Below are positions 1 to 5,114 of a DNA stretch of 5,712 nucleotides, piece by piece. This stretch comes from CAYOSU01 sp964406735 (GTDB taxonomy: Bacteria > Bacillota > Clostridia > Christensenellales > CAMQZB01). Location: positions 1 to 5,712 of the forward strand of contig CAYOSU010000028.1 of assembly GCA_964406735.1 (NCBI GenBank), given 5' to 3'. The notes under the pieces are model-generated. The model was not told the DNA's origin. It worked only from the letters and a program-made list of their open reading frames with translations, and made no database searches. A program made the position numbers and the translations under genes. Every line of letters begins with the position of its first letter. The stretch's first letter is position 1.

Positions 1-191
1 TTTTTTCATTATTAATTTGATTTATCTCGTTACTAATTTGCTTTATTTCGTTATTAATTTATTTCGTTATTAATTTATTTCGTTAATATTTTTTTCTTGT
101 TATTATATTTCGTTATTATTTTTGTTGGTCTCGTTATTATTTTATCTCGTCGTTATTTTGTTTATCTCGTTATAATTTTATCTCGTCGTTA
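1..191. repeat. AT-rich degenerate tandem array with TCGTTA core
   Basis: Nine copies of TCGTTA begin at 27, 48, 64, 80, 110, 131, 150, 167 and 186, at spacings of 16 to 30 bases. Each is usually preceded by an AT or TT dinucleotide plus T/C and followed by TTAATTT or a variant. Weaker copies are seen near 6 (TCATTA) and 96 (CTTGTTA). The array therefore probably continues left of the window. The last core contains the stop codon of the PAP2 gene. No open frame or clear hairpin terminator is visible here. The origin (replication slippage or a spreading repeat) is inferred, not shown. Confidence 0.75.
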
Positions 192-1127
192 TTTTATTAC
201 GTTGAGGCGTTGCCAGATCTTATCGAAGATGCCGAAAAGAAGCGGATAGACGCCGATGAGAACGAATGTTATTGCGGCGTATCTTATTACTCTGAACGCA
301 AGGTCGCCTACGGAATCTTCTGTGAAAAGTCCTCCGAAAATGAGCTTTATCAGCGCATTGAGAGCCAAGTACAGTCCGCCGCCTACGAGAGTTCTTATCG
401 CAGCTCTCCACCAAAGCTTTGTGTTTGCGAACTTGACGTATCTTTCCTCAAAAGCGATACCTGCGACGAAGCCTATCACCATGCCGAACGACGTGAAGTA
501 GTCGTGCGTCTTGCAATAGAACAAGCCTATTGCGAAAAAGACTATCATGCCGATATAGAAGTAATATTTATTGGACACTCTGTCGAGTATGAACTCTACG
601 GCAAACAGCACGAGTACGCCGAGCGCAAGACCGCAAAGTACGTCGGTCAAAAAGTGTGCGCCGAGGTAGTTTCTCGACAACGCAACAAGGCACGGTATTA
701 CTACCGAAAGGGCAGTAAGCCACTTCCAGTTTTTCTCTCTGTAATTATACGCTATCGACGGGTAAAATACCGCTGACGACGAGGAATGTCCGGAAGGGAA
801 TGAATAGCCGCCTACGTCACGAAGGAGCTCTATCTTATCCGTGGACTGATAAGGGCGCAGTCTTTTGACCACGTTTTTTATGAGCGGATTTACGACGCTC
901 GCCGCAAGCAACGATACCGCTATCCTCTCGCCTTTTTTCTTGTCTAAGCCCCAATAGATAAGTCCCATAATGAGGACGAGCAAAGTCTCCTCGCCCAATA
1001 TCGACAGGAAGTTGTTAAGATAAAGTAGCGCCGTTTGCAAGAACGTGCCTTTACCTATCGACTGCAACCACACGATGAAGTCTACCTCAAAGGGCAAAAA
1101 CCATATATTTCCATCTAAAAACGTCAT
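189..1127 (-). CDS. PAP2-family integral membrane phosphatase
   Basis: This 312-residue membrane protein carries all three motifs of the PAP2 (type 2 phosphatidic acid phosphatase) superfamily: KNVVKRLRP (K84-x6-R91-P92), PSGH at 111-114, and S151-R152-x5-H158-x3-D162. In the family, H114 and H158 act in catalysis through a phospho-histidine intermediate and the Lys/Arg residues bind phosphate. Likely substrates are lipid phosphates or diphosphates such as undecaprenyl diphosphate or phosphatidic acid, but the sequence does not decide which. Hydrophobic segments lie around 36-60, 68-83, 136-150, 163-180, 188-204, 212-226, 243-268 and 280-300. About 150 residues follow the last motif, making it longer than a minimal PAP2 protein of roughly 200 residues. 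The ATG at 1127-1125 has AGGAG six bases upstream (1134-1138). It forms a single-gene unit, divergent from the DUF308 gene. Its stop lies in an AT-rich tandem array and no terminator is seen. Confidence 0.93.
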   Translation of the reverse strand: MTFLDGNIWFLPFEVDFIVWLQSIGKGTFLQTALLYLNNFLSILGEETLLVLIMGLIYWGLDKKKGERIAVSLLAASVVNPLIKNVVKRLRPYQSTDKIELLRDVGGYSFPSGHSSSSAVFYPSIAYNYREKNWKWLTALSVVIPCLVALSRNYLGAHFLTDVLCGLALGVLVLFAVEFILDRVSNKYYFYIGMIVFFAIGLFYCKTHDYFTSFGMVIGFVAGIAFEERYVKFANTKLWWRAAIRTLVGGGLYLALNALIKLIFGGLFTEDSVGDLAFRVIRYAAITFVLIGVYPLLFGIFDKIWQRLNVIK

Positions 1128-1157
1128 AATTAACTCCTAAGACCTGATTGTTTATTC

Positions 1158-1186
1158 AGTATAATACATAATACGAAAATTTGCAA
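1158..1186 (-). promoter_or_regulatory. Sigma-A-type promoter for the PAP2 gene
   Basis: Read on the minus strand, TTGCAA (1186-1181) is separated by exactly 17 bases from TATACT (1163-1158). This is close to the TTGACA/TATAAT consensus. Transcription would start near 1151, leaving a short leader of roughly 25 bases that contains the AGGAG site. The match is by eye. Confidence 0.8.
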
Positions 1187-1471
1187 GTCGGCTTTTCGAT
1201 AAAACCATTACGCCACAATCAAAATTACTTGCAATGGCATTTTGCGACGTGCGTCAATACAGCAGACTGCGAGAAAAACACTTCAAACGACAGGTTGAAA
1301 AACGTTTACGTTTTTGTCTGCGCATATCGTACCACGAAAGCCGCTTGCTTTTTATTGCATTTAGTTTATCATATTCGCAATGAATTTTCAATAGTTTTGA
1401 TAACATTTGTTTTTGTTCTCGCACGCTTTGCACTAATATCTGCGATTTTTCATAAAATATATCGCAATTCT
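1187..1471. other. Intergenic region between divergent genes
   Basis: No convincing gene is seen between the PAP2 promoter and the DUF308 promoter. Open frames crossing this stretch on both strands lack ribosome binding sites and recognisable protein features. It contains a short perfect inverted repeat, AAAAACG/CGTTTTT (1298-1304 and 1309-1315, loop TTTA). A longer arm pair, GCAGAC (1263-1268) and GTCTGC (1316-1321), encloses it. A further inverted repeat lies at 1441-1466 and is listed separately. A small RNA or regulatory role is possible but no dedicated promoter was found. Confidence 0.5.
1441..1466. promoter_or_regulatory. Inverted repeat just upstream of the DUF308 promoter
   Basis: TGCGAT (1441-1446) and ATCGCA (1461-1466) are perfect reverse complements with 14 bases between them. 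The inner TTTT and AAAA tracts can also pair. The right arm ends five bases before the -35 box of the DUF308 promoter, a position used by activator and some repressor sites. A binding role is inferred from position only. Confidence 0.35.
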
Positions 1472-1500
1472 TTGCTAAAACGGCGATCTTGTGATATAAT
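1472..1500 (+). promoter_or_regulatory. Extended -10 sigma-A promoter for the DUF308 gene
   Basis: TTGCTA (1472-1477) is followed after 17 bases by a perfect TATAAT (1495-1500), preceded by TG plus one base (1492-1494), the extended -10 element. Transcription should start near 1507. The leader of about 70 bases begins with an inverted repeat CGTATG/CATACG (1506-1511 and 1530-1535), which could form a weak hairpin or an operator overlapping the start point. Confidence 0.85.
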
Positions 1501-1575
1501 TTATTCGTATGAAGATGCAAGGTTTTCTCCATACGACGACAAAGTTTATTTTTATCAATAAGAGGTTTTATATTT

Positions 1576-2040
1576 ATGGCAAAAGACATTAAGCTCAGCA
1601 AGTCCGCTCTGTCGGCTATCGTTTATATCATCGTCGGTATCTTGTTCTGCGTATTCAAAACGCAGGTTCTAAGCTGGCTGATGACTGCTGTCGGCGTAAT
1701 TCTGATTGTTTACGGACTTTACGCACTCATTTCGCTCAAGCGCACTACCGAGGCAGTGCTTTATATGGCGGTCGGCGCAATCATCCTTTTGGGCGGCTGG
1801 CTGTTCGTTGAGATAGCTCTCATCATCCTCGGCGTTGCAGTGCTCATTCAGGGTATCGTGGACCTTTCGACTGCACTTAAATCTAAGTCTACTCCCGCTA
1901 TCCTCTCGGCGATACTTACCATCGTCGTAGGCATCCTTTTGGTGCTCGGGAAGTTCCTTATGCTCGACTGGTTCTTTATCGTCCTCGGCGTTATCTTTAT
2001 CGTTGACGGCGTTATGACGCTTTTCGGAATGAAGAAATAA
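1576..2040 (+). CDS. DUF308/HdeD-like small membrane protein
   Basis: This 154-residue protein is almost entirely hydrophobic, with six likely membrane helices (about 12-29, 32-52, 61-76, 78-97, 108-125 and 129-149). It shows a threefold internal repeat of two-helix hairpins, each ending in a related motif: VGVILIVYGLYAL (39-51), LGVAVLIQGIVDL (85-97) and LGVIFIVDGVMTL (137-149). That pattern fits the DUF308 short-repeat family, which includes the enterobacterial acid-resistance protein HdeD. The biochemical role in Firmicutes is not known, so acid or envelope stress is only a family-based guess. Charged residues are few and lie mainly at the N-terminus, in the loops near 54-58 and 102-104, and at the C-terminus. 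The ATG at 1576 follows AGAGG (1561-1565) by ten bases. It is a single-gene unit with its own strong promoter and terminator. Confidence 0.88.
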   Translation: MAKDIKLSKSALSAIVYIIVGILFCVFKTQVLSWLMTAVGVILIVYGLYALISLKRTTEAVLYMAVGAIILLGGWLFVEIALIILGVAVLIQGIVDLSTALKSKSTPAILSAILTIVVGILLVLGKFLMLDWFFIVLGVIFIVDGVMTLFGMKK

Positions 2041-2050
2041 TTTTTCGCAA

Positions 2051-2086
2051 AAAATTAAGACCTGCAAGTTTTGCAGGTCTTTTTTT
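2051..2086. terminator. Bidirectional intrinsic terminator between convergent genes
   Basis: A perfect 11-bp stem, AAGACCTGCAA (2057-2067) and TTGCAGGTCTT (2071-2081), has a GTT loop and is followed by a T run to 2086, so it terminates the DUF308 transcript. On the opposite strand the same stem is followed by AATTTTTT (2056-2049), so it can also stop the leftward transcript of the Pr6Pr-like gene. The 78 bases from 2088 to 2165 hold nothing recognisable. Confidence 0.93.
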
Positions 2087-2165
2087 GTTGTGGCGTTGGG
2101 GTCTGGGTGCGTGGAATCCTCTATTTACGTGCTGTGGTCTATACAAGGCGGCAGGAAAGGCGAGG

Positions 2166-2804
2166 TTATCCGGCGGTGGTTTTATATACGAGGTGGCAGA
2201 AAAGGCGGAGAAGAAGCGATATTATTGCGGCGATGCCGAGTATCACTACGCCCCAAAAGAGAGTCATATACCAAGGCTGGTTATAGACCTCTAAGAAAAA
2301 GTACGGACCTTGGAACACCCTCAAAAGGTTCAACGTAAGCAAGATCGCCGCATACACGAAGGTCGGTATCAGCGACAAAAGAACGTACTTTTTCGGCAGA
2401 TCCTGCTCGGTCTCAAAGGCAAGAAGCGAAATTATTGCCAATATCGGGCAAAGTGTGTGCTGATAGAGCATCGAGCCGCTATATAAAAGCGTGAAGGGCT
2501 GTTCGGGCATGAGCGGCATAAGCACCGCTACGACGACTATGAACGTTACCATAAGGCACGCAGTCGAGATAAATCTGAAAGTATATACCCAATGCGGCAT
2601 TTCGGTCTTTTTTATATACGATTTTATTGCGAAAACGCAGTATATTGTGCACGACACCATTGCGAGATAGTTGCTATCCCGAGTGTAAAAAGCGATATTG
2701 CCGACGCCGTGTTCGATGAAGCTGAGTATCAAGCCGACAATGCCTAAGACGACTACTAAAAGATTGAAAATAAACGCAAGCATACGCTTGGTGGACGTTT
2801 TCAT
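2166..2804 (-). CDS. FAR-17a/AIG1 (Pr6Pr)-like multi-pass membrane protein
   Basis: This 212-residue protein has about six membrane helices (9-29, 46-63, 75-96, 116-130, 140-158 and 177-203). The motif FYTRDSNYLAM (39-49), followed by a helix, and the later LYSGSMLYQHTLCPILA (107-123) resemble the FAR-17a/AIG1-like or Pr6Pr family. Those proteins carry a YxTxxSN motif and a conserved membrane histidine, here H116. Some eukaryotic members hydrolyse lipids, but bacterial members have no settled function, so none is assigned. The start chosen is the ATG at 2804-2802, with AGGAG (2817-2813) eight bases upstream. A longer in-frame ATG at 2834 lacks a ribosome binding site and overlaps the likely -10 box. 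It is a single gene convergent with DUF308, ending before the shared terminator. The family call is from memory of motifs and is moderately sure. Confidence 0.75.
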   Translation of the reverse strand: MKTSTKRMLAFIFNLLVVVLGIVGLILSFIEHGVGNIAFYTRDSNYLAMVSCTIYCVFAIKSYIKKTEMPHWVYTFRFISTACLMVTFIVVVAVLMPLMPEQPFTLLYSGSMLYQHTLCPILAIISLLAFETEQDLPKKYVLLSLIPTFVYAAILLTLNLLRVFQGPYFFLEVYNQPWYMTLFWGVVILGIAAIISLLLRLFCHLVYKTTAG

Positions 2805-2832
2805 TTGCAGGACTCCTTTTGAAGTTTTTTTC

Positions 2833-2861
2833 ATTATACATCAATATTTGAAAAAAGAAAA
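2833..2861 (-). promoter_or_regulatory. Probable promoter for the Pr6Pr-like gene
   Basis: On the minus strand a perfect TATAAT (2838-2833) is preceded, at a 17-base spacing, by only a weak -35 match, TTTTCT (2861-2856). The predicted start near 2826 gives a leader of about 22 bases to the ATG at 2804. The -35 region overlaps the terminator of the upstream operon, so the two units are packed tightly. Confidence 0.55.
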
Positions 2862-2887
2862 GAGAAGCTTGAAAAAACTTCTCTTTT
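2851..2887 (-). terminator. Intrinsic terminator of the TetR-kinase-DUF2975 operon
   Basis: A perfect 10-bp stem, AAAAGAGAAG and CTTCTCTTTT on the plus strand (2858-2867 and 2878-2887), has a 10-base loop. On the minus strand the stem is followed by C and then six T residues (2856-2851). It lies 22 bases past the DUF2975-like stop codon. The stem is AT-rich, so efficiency may be moderate. Confidence 0.8.
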
Positions 2888-2909
2888 GCGTTTTATCGGG
2901 AGCTCGGAA

Positions 2910-3458
2910 TTATTCCGCTTCGCTCTTTTGGGTGTTGAGTTCTGCACCGTATTTGAATATCAGGGAGACAAAAAGGAGCGCTAAGCCCATTCCGATGCCG
3001 CCCGTGTAGTCAAGATTCATTGATTGAAGGTCGGTTACCGTTTCAAGTCCTATTGAATATATCGTAGATGCGATGATATTGGCAATTAGCGGTATGATAA
3101 TGAGGAATATTCCGAGCTTCTGAAGTCTTTTTGCACCGTTGAATGTGAACGGCGTGCCGTCGGAAAGCTCTAAGGCAAAGTATCTTTCAAAAAGCTTTGC
3201 TATCACGGTGTCAGCCGCAACCGTTACCATCGCAACGGCAATCGATACGTATATCGCAGCCGTGGAAAGTCCTGCGTTTTCCTCTATTATGCTATGGACT
3301 GTTACTCCGCCTATTTTGAGCGTCTCTGCGCCAAGCCCCAAGGATATTAGTCCGAAAAAGCACAGTGCAAAGGACACGATGCCGCATATGAAGGCTATTT
3401 TGCTCAAAATTTTGCCTACTTTTGATATTGTTTGAATGGTTTTTAACGTTTTTGTCAT
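2910..3458 (-). CDS. DUF2975-like four-helix membrane protein
   Basis: This 182-residue protein has four likely membrane helices (21-43, 65-84, 112-136 and 151-169) with a basic N-terminus and an acidic, polar C-tail. Between helices 2 and 3 lies LSDGTPFTFNGAKRLQKLG (98-116). The G-x-PF-(8-10 residues)-L-x-x-(I/L)-G pattern is typical of DUF2975 proteins, which are usually about 150-180 residues. The family has no established biochemical function. The ATG at 3458 has AGGAG (3472-3468) nine bases upstream. It is the last gene of a three-gene operon, starting 23 bases after the P-loop protein stop, and is followed by a terminator. DUF2975 genes are often paired with a small Xre-type regulator. 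Here a TetR regulator heads the operon instead. The family call is a motif judgement, not a database hit. Confidence 0.7.
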   Translation of the reverse strand: MTKTLKTIQTISKVGKILSKIAFICGIVSFALCFFGLISLGLGAETLKIGGVTVHSIIEENAGLSTAAIYVSIAVAMVTVAADTVIAKLFERYFALELSDGTPFTFNGAKRLQKLGIFLIIIPLIANIIASTIYSIGLETVTDLQSMNLDYTGGIGMGLALLFVSLIFKYGAELNTQKSEAE

Positions 3459-3481
3459 TGTATATATCTCCTTTTTTGTGG

Positions 3482-3925
3482 TTATGCGTTTAGCAGGGAT
3501 AAAAGGGAGGTTTTATAGGTCGTTTTATCGGTTACGTCGGTGTCTATGCAAAGGTCGTGGGGTTCCGTTTCAAACGTGCCGTGTTTTCGCTCCAGCATAA
3601 GCTCTACGGGTTTGGGTAAATTTCCGCCCATACGCTTTGCAAAGCGTGTTTTTACCGTTTCAAGGCTCGCTACGACGAGAACTCGTTTCACCTTTTCGGG
3701 CAAAAATTTGAGCTGGTCTTTCTCGGAAATGACGTATATTGCGTTTTTATCCCCCTCTTCGCACTCTTCGAGAAGTTTTTTGAAGGCTATTTCCGCCATG
3801 CTCTCGCTCTTTGCCAATTTGAGGTAGTCCTTGCCGCAGTACACCGTTGCGTTTATATCTTCCTTTATCTCGTTTGCCACCGTCGTTTTGCCGACGCAGT
3901 TATCGCCGAAAATTCCTATTATCAC
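3482..3925 (-). CDS. Small P-loop kinase-like NTPase
   Basis: This cytoplasmic protein of 147 residues begins with a beta strand and Walker A loop, GDNCVGKTT (7-15), fitting GxxxxGKT. Hydrophobic strands follow at 61-66 (NAIYVI) and 80-86. An arginine-rich stretch, RFAKRMGG (94-101), resembles the lid of small-molecule kinases, and IDTD (127-130) resembles the late strand of such folds. No clear Walker B aspartate is obvious; S67-E68 after strand 61-66 is the nearest candidate. It fits the broad AAA_33, adenylate or shikimate kinase-like group of P-loop phosphotransferases, substrate unknown. The GTG at 3925-3923 is chosen because AGGAG (3939-3935) lies nine bases upstream, and it places the P-loop at the N-terminus as usual for these kinases. 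A longer frame opening with TTG at 3970 lacks a ribosome binding site. It lies 49 bases after the TetR stop and 23 before the DUF2975-like start, as the middle gene of the operon. Confidence 0.8.
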   Translation of the reverse strand: MIIGIFGDNCVGKTTVANEIKEDINATVYCGKDYLKLAKSESMAEIAFKKLLEECEEGDKNAIYVISEKDQLKFLPEKVKRVLVVASLETVKTRFAKRMGGNLPKPVELMLERKHGTFETEPHDLCIDTDVTDKTTYKTSLLSLLNA

Positions 3926-3974
3926 GGCTGTTTTCTCCTTTATTATTTCCTTGCTTAGTATTGAAAGCAAGGTG

Positions 3975-4565
3975 TTATTTATCGATTTCGTTTAAGCTGC
4001 CGCTCTTTAAGTAGCCTAAGACCGACTGAAATTCCGTTGTCAGCATGCGGCTAAGCTCCTCATCCGAGAAGCGGCATACGCCGTTTGCGCAAAGAACGCC
4101 GACGCCGAATGTATATATCCACACCGTTTCAAATAGAGTCTTGGCGTCCTCTTCGCTTAAGCCGTACGTCGTCATTATTACCTTTATGCACTCCGTTGCA
4201 GTGTCGCCGAGTATTGCGTACATGCTCTCGAAGCTCGTGAAAAGGTCGTGCTCCGTCATGAACAGCAACTGGAACAGCTTGGGCTCGTTTATCGCAAAGG
4301 AGATCATCTGCATGCCTACCTTTTTGAAAATGGGCATATCCTGCAAAAGTACGAGGCTATGCTCCTCAAAGCGCTTCATTGCCGCTTTTCTGACCTCGCC
4401 GAGAAGCTCGTCCATGTTCTCGAACACCGTGAATATCGGGCGTGCGGACGCATTGAGCTTTGCGCCGAGCGACCTTGCGGTGAGCGCATCAGAGCCTTTT
4501 TCGGATATTATCTCTAATGCGGCGTTGATCATTTCTTCTCTCGTGAATTTTGGTTTCGGTGGCAT
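3975..4565 (-). CDS. TetR/AcrR-family transcriptional regulator
   Basis: This 196-residue protein has a classic TetR N-terminal domain. Helix 1 is FTREEMINAALEIISEKG (7-24), and the helix-turn-helix spans about 28-48 with TARSLGAKLNASARPIF (29-45). F48 and the following NMDEL (50-54) match the conserved yFxNKxEL ending of the TetR DNA-binding domain. The C-terminal ligand domain (about 60-190) includes FAINEPKLFQLLFM (90-103), like the FAxexPxxfxlmF segment of TetR regulators with a WHG-type C-terminal domain. The ligand is unknown. The ATG at 4565 has AGGAG (4579-4575) nine bases upstream. It heads a three-gene operon, and TetR proteins commonly repress their own operon. A 10-bp inverted repeat lies upstream at 4616-4661, but its wide gap makes it an uncertain operator. 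No confident -35/-10 pair was found. Confidence 0.92.
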   Translation of the reverse strand: MPPKPKFTREEMINAALEIISEKGSDALTARSLGAKLNASARPIFTVFENMDELLGEVRKAAMKRFEEHSLVLLQDMPIFKKVGMQMISFAINEPKLFQLLFMTEHDLFTSFESMYAILGDTATECIKVIMTTYGLSEEDAKTLFETVWIYTFGVGVLCANGVCRFSDEELSRMLTTEFQSVLGYLKSGSLNEIDK

Positions 4566-4615
4566 TTTTTATTTCTCCTTGTTTTGTGTTTTGAGTTGGT
4601 GGGGTGGGGTATTAT

Positions 4616-4661
4616 TCAAACTTTTTAGGAAATGAGGTTTTGGGGTCTATCAAAAGTTTGA
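4616..4661. repeat. Perfect 10-bp inverted repeat upstream of the TetR operon
   Basis: TCAAACTTTT (4616-4625) and AAAAGTTTGA (4652-4661) are exact reverse complements separated by 26 bases. They lie 51 to 96 bases upstream of the tetR start. The segment between is shared with the stretch near 4993-5030 (AATGAGGTTTTGGG, TCTATCA, GTTTGAG), so this is also the leader of a repeat element. The arms are not kept in that second copy. It may be an operator, a hairpin or a repeat-element end. Confidence 0.6.
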
Positions 4662-4668
4662 GAAGTCA

Positions 4669-4741
4669 GTTAGTGTGTAGACAATCCCTCAGTCTGCTCC
4701 GCAGACAGCTCCCTTTACACAAAGGAGCCTTTCATATGGTT
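4669..4741. repeat. Double-hairpin intergenic repeat, copy A
   Basis: Starting with GTTAGTGTGTA and ACAATCCCTCA, this copy has hairpin 1 GTCTGC-TCC-GCAGAC (4692-4706). Hairpin 2, GCTCCCTTT-ACAC-AAAGGAGC (4708-4728), has one bulged C. Its last 39 bases (4703-4741) are identical to copy D (5157-5195). Similar CCCTCAGTC...CAGCTCCCTTTA elements are widespread in Clostridia genomes, from general familiarity; the function is unknown. Confidence 0.85.
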
Positions 4742-4770
4742 GAGTTCTATTTAGATTTTTTGGGAAAATA

Positions 4771-4824
4771 AATGTTTTAGTTTCTATTCTTAGCTTGAAT
4801 GTTTTAGTTTCTATTCTTAGCTTG
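4771..4824. repeat. Perfect 27-bp tandem duplication
   Basis: Two identical adjacent 27-base units occupy 4771-4797 and 4798-4824; each begins AATGTTTTAG and ends TTAGCTTG. The unit aligns loosely with the repeat leader seen at 4631-4660 and 4998-5028, so it appears to be a local duplication within a repeat leader. Zero divergence suggests a recent slippage event. Confidence 0.95.
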
Positions 4825-4854
4825 AGGGAAGAATTATTATAATTATATAGTAGC

Positions 4855-4890
4855 CGTAGTTAGGTGGGAAAGCGGAGTTTAGTGGGAGTA
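4855..4890. repeat. Degenerate 18-bp tandem repeat
   Basis: Two adjacent 18-base units (4855-4872 and 4873-4890) share 12 of 18 positions, with the pattern CG.AGTT..GTGGGA, and are followed by a related ATTAGTGTG. The similarity is modest and could be chance in a G-rich tract. Confidence 0.35.
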
Positions 4891-4891
4891 A

Positions 4892-4966
4892 TTAGTGTGT
4901 TGGCGATCCTTTCCTATAGCCGTTTTAGCGGCGAATCACCTCCCTTTTGCATGAGGAGGCTTTAGT
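4892..4966. repeat. Double-hairpin intergenic repeat, copy B
   Basis: This copy begins TTAGTGTGT, like copy A. Hairpin 1 is GCCG-TTTTAG-CGGC (4919-4932). Hairpin 2 pairs CCTCC (4939-4943) with GGAGG (4955-4959), and GCTTTAG follows. Order and spacing match copy A although the stem sequences differ. Confidence 0.7.
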
Positions 4967-4984
4967 GCGGATTTTGTTGCTATT

Positions 4985-5033
4985 AGAATTTTAGGATAAT
5001 GAGGTTTTGGGTTCTATCATTTGTTTGAGGGAA
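4985..5033. repeat. Leader segment of repeat copy C, homologous to 4617-4662
   Basis: The stretch TTAGGATAATGAGGTTTTGG (4991-5010), followed by TTCTATCA and TTTGAGGG, matches the segment between the tetR gene and copy A (about 4626-4662) with few changes. It shows that the hairpin copies travel with a longer leader of about 50 bases. Confidence 0.75.
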
Positions 5034-5045
5034 AAAATTGCTTCC

Positions 5046-5100
5046 GTTAGTCTCCTTCCACCGCTAACGCGGTCCCCCTCCCTCTCGGAGGGAGGCTTAA
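5046..5100. repeat. Double-hairpin intergenic repeat, copy C
   Basis: After GTTAGTCTCCTTCC come hairpin 1 ACCGC-TAAC-GCGGT (5060-5073) and hairpin 2 CCTCCCTC-TCG-GAGGGAGG (5077-5095), then GCTTAAATAA. Hairpin 2 is a perfect 8-bp GC-rich stem. Without a long T run it is not a standard intrinsic terminator in either direction. Confidence 0.75.
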
Positions 5101-5114
5101 ATAAGGTTGTGTTT

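Noticed and set aside
210..776. Plus-strand open frame of 188 codons opposite the PAP2 gene
   Set aside because: It is the antisense shadow of a gene with complete PAP2 motifs; its translation has no recognisable features.
1181..1561. Plus-strand open frame of 126 codons in the divergent intergenic region
   Set aside because: It has no ribosome binding site, spans the whole DUF308 promoter, and its translation has no coherent protein character.
1254..1601. Minus-strand open frame of 115 codons
   Set aside because: It overlaps the DUF308 start and its promoter antisense, and lacks a ribosome binding site and family features.
4598..4609. G-rich tract GGTGGGGTGGGG as a possible G-quadruplex
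   Set aside because: Only two long G runs plus one GG are adjacent; a stable four-run quadruplex is not supported without distant G tracts.
4045..4635. Plus-strand open frame of 196 codons opposite tetR
   Set aside because: It is the antisense shadow of a clear TetR gene; its translation is Ser/Arg/Pro-rich with no domain.
4697..4740. Hairpins of copy A as an intrinsic terminator for a gene to either side
   Set aside because: Neither hairpin is followed by a long T run, and the same structures occur four times without a gene ending at each.
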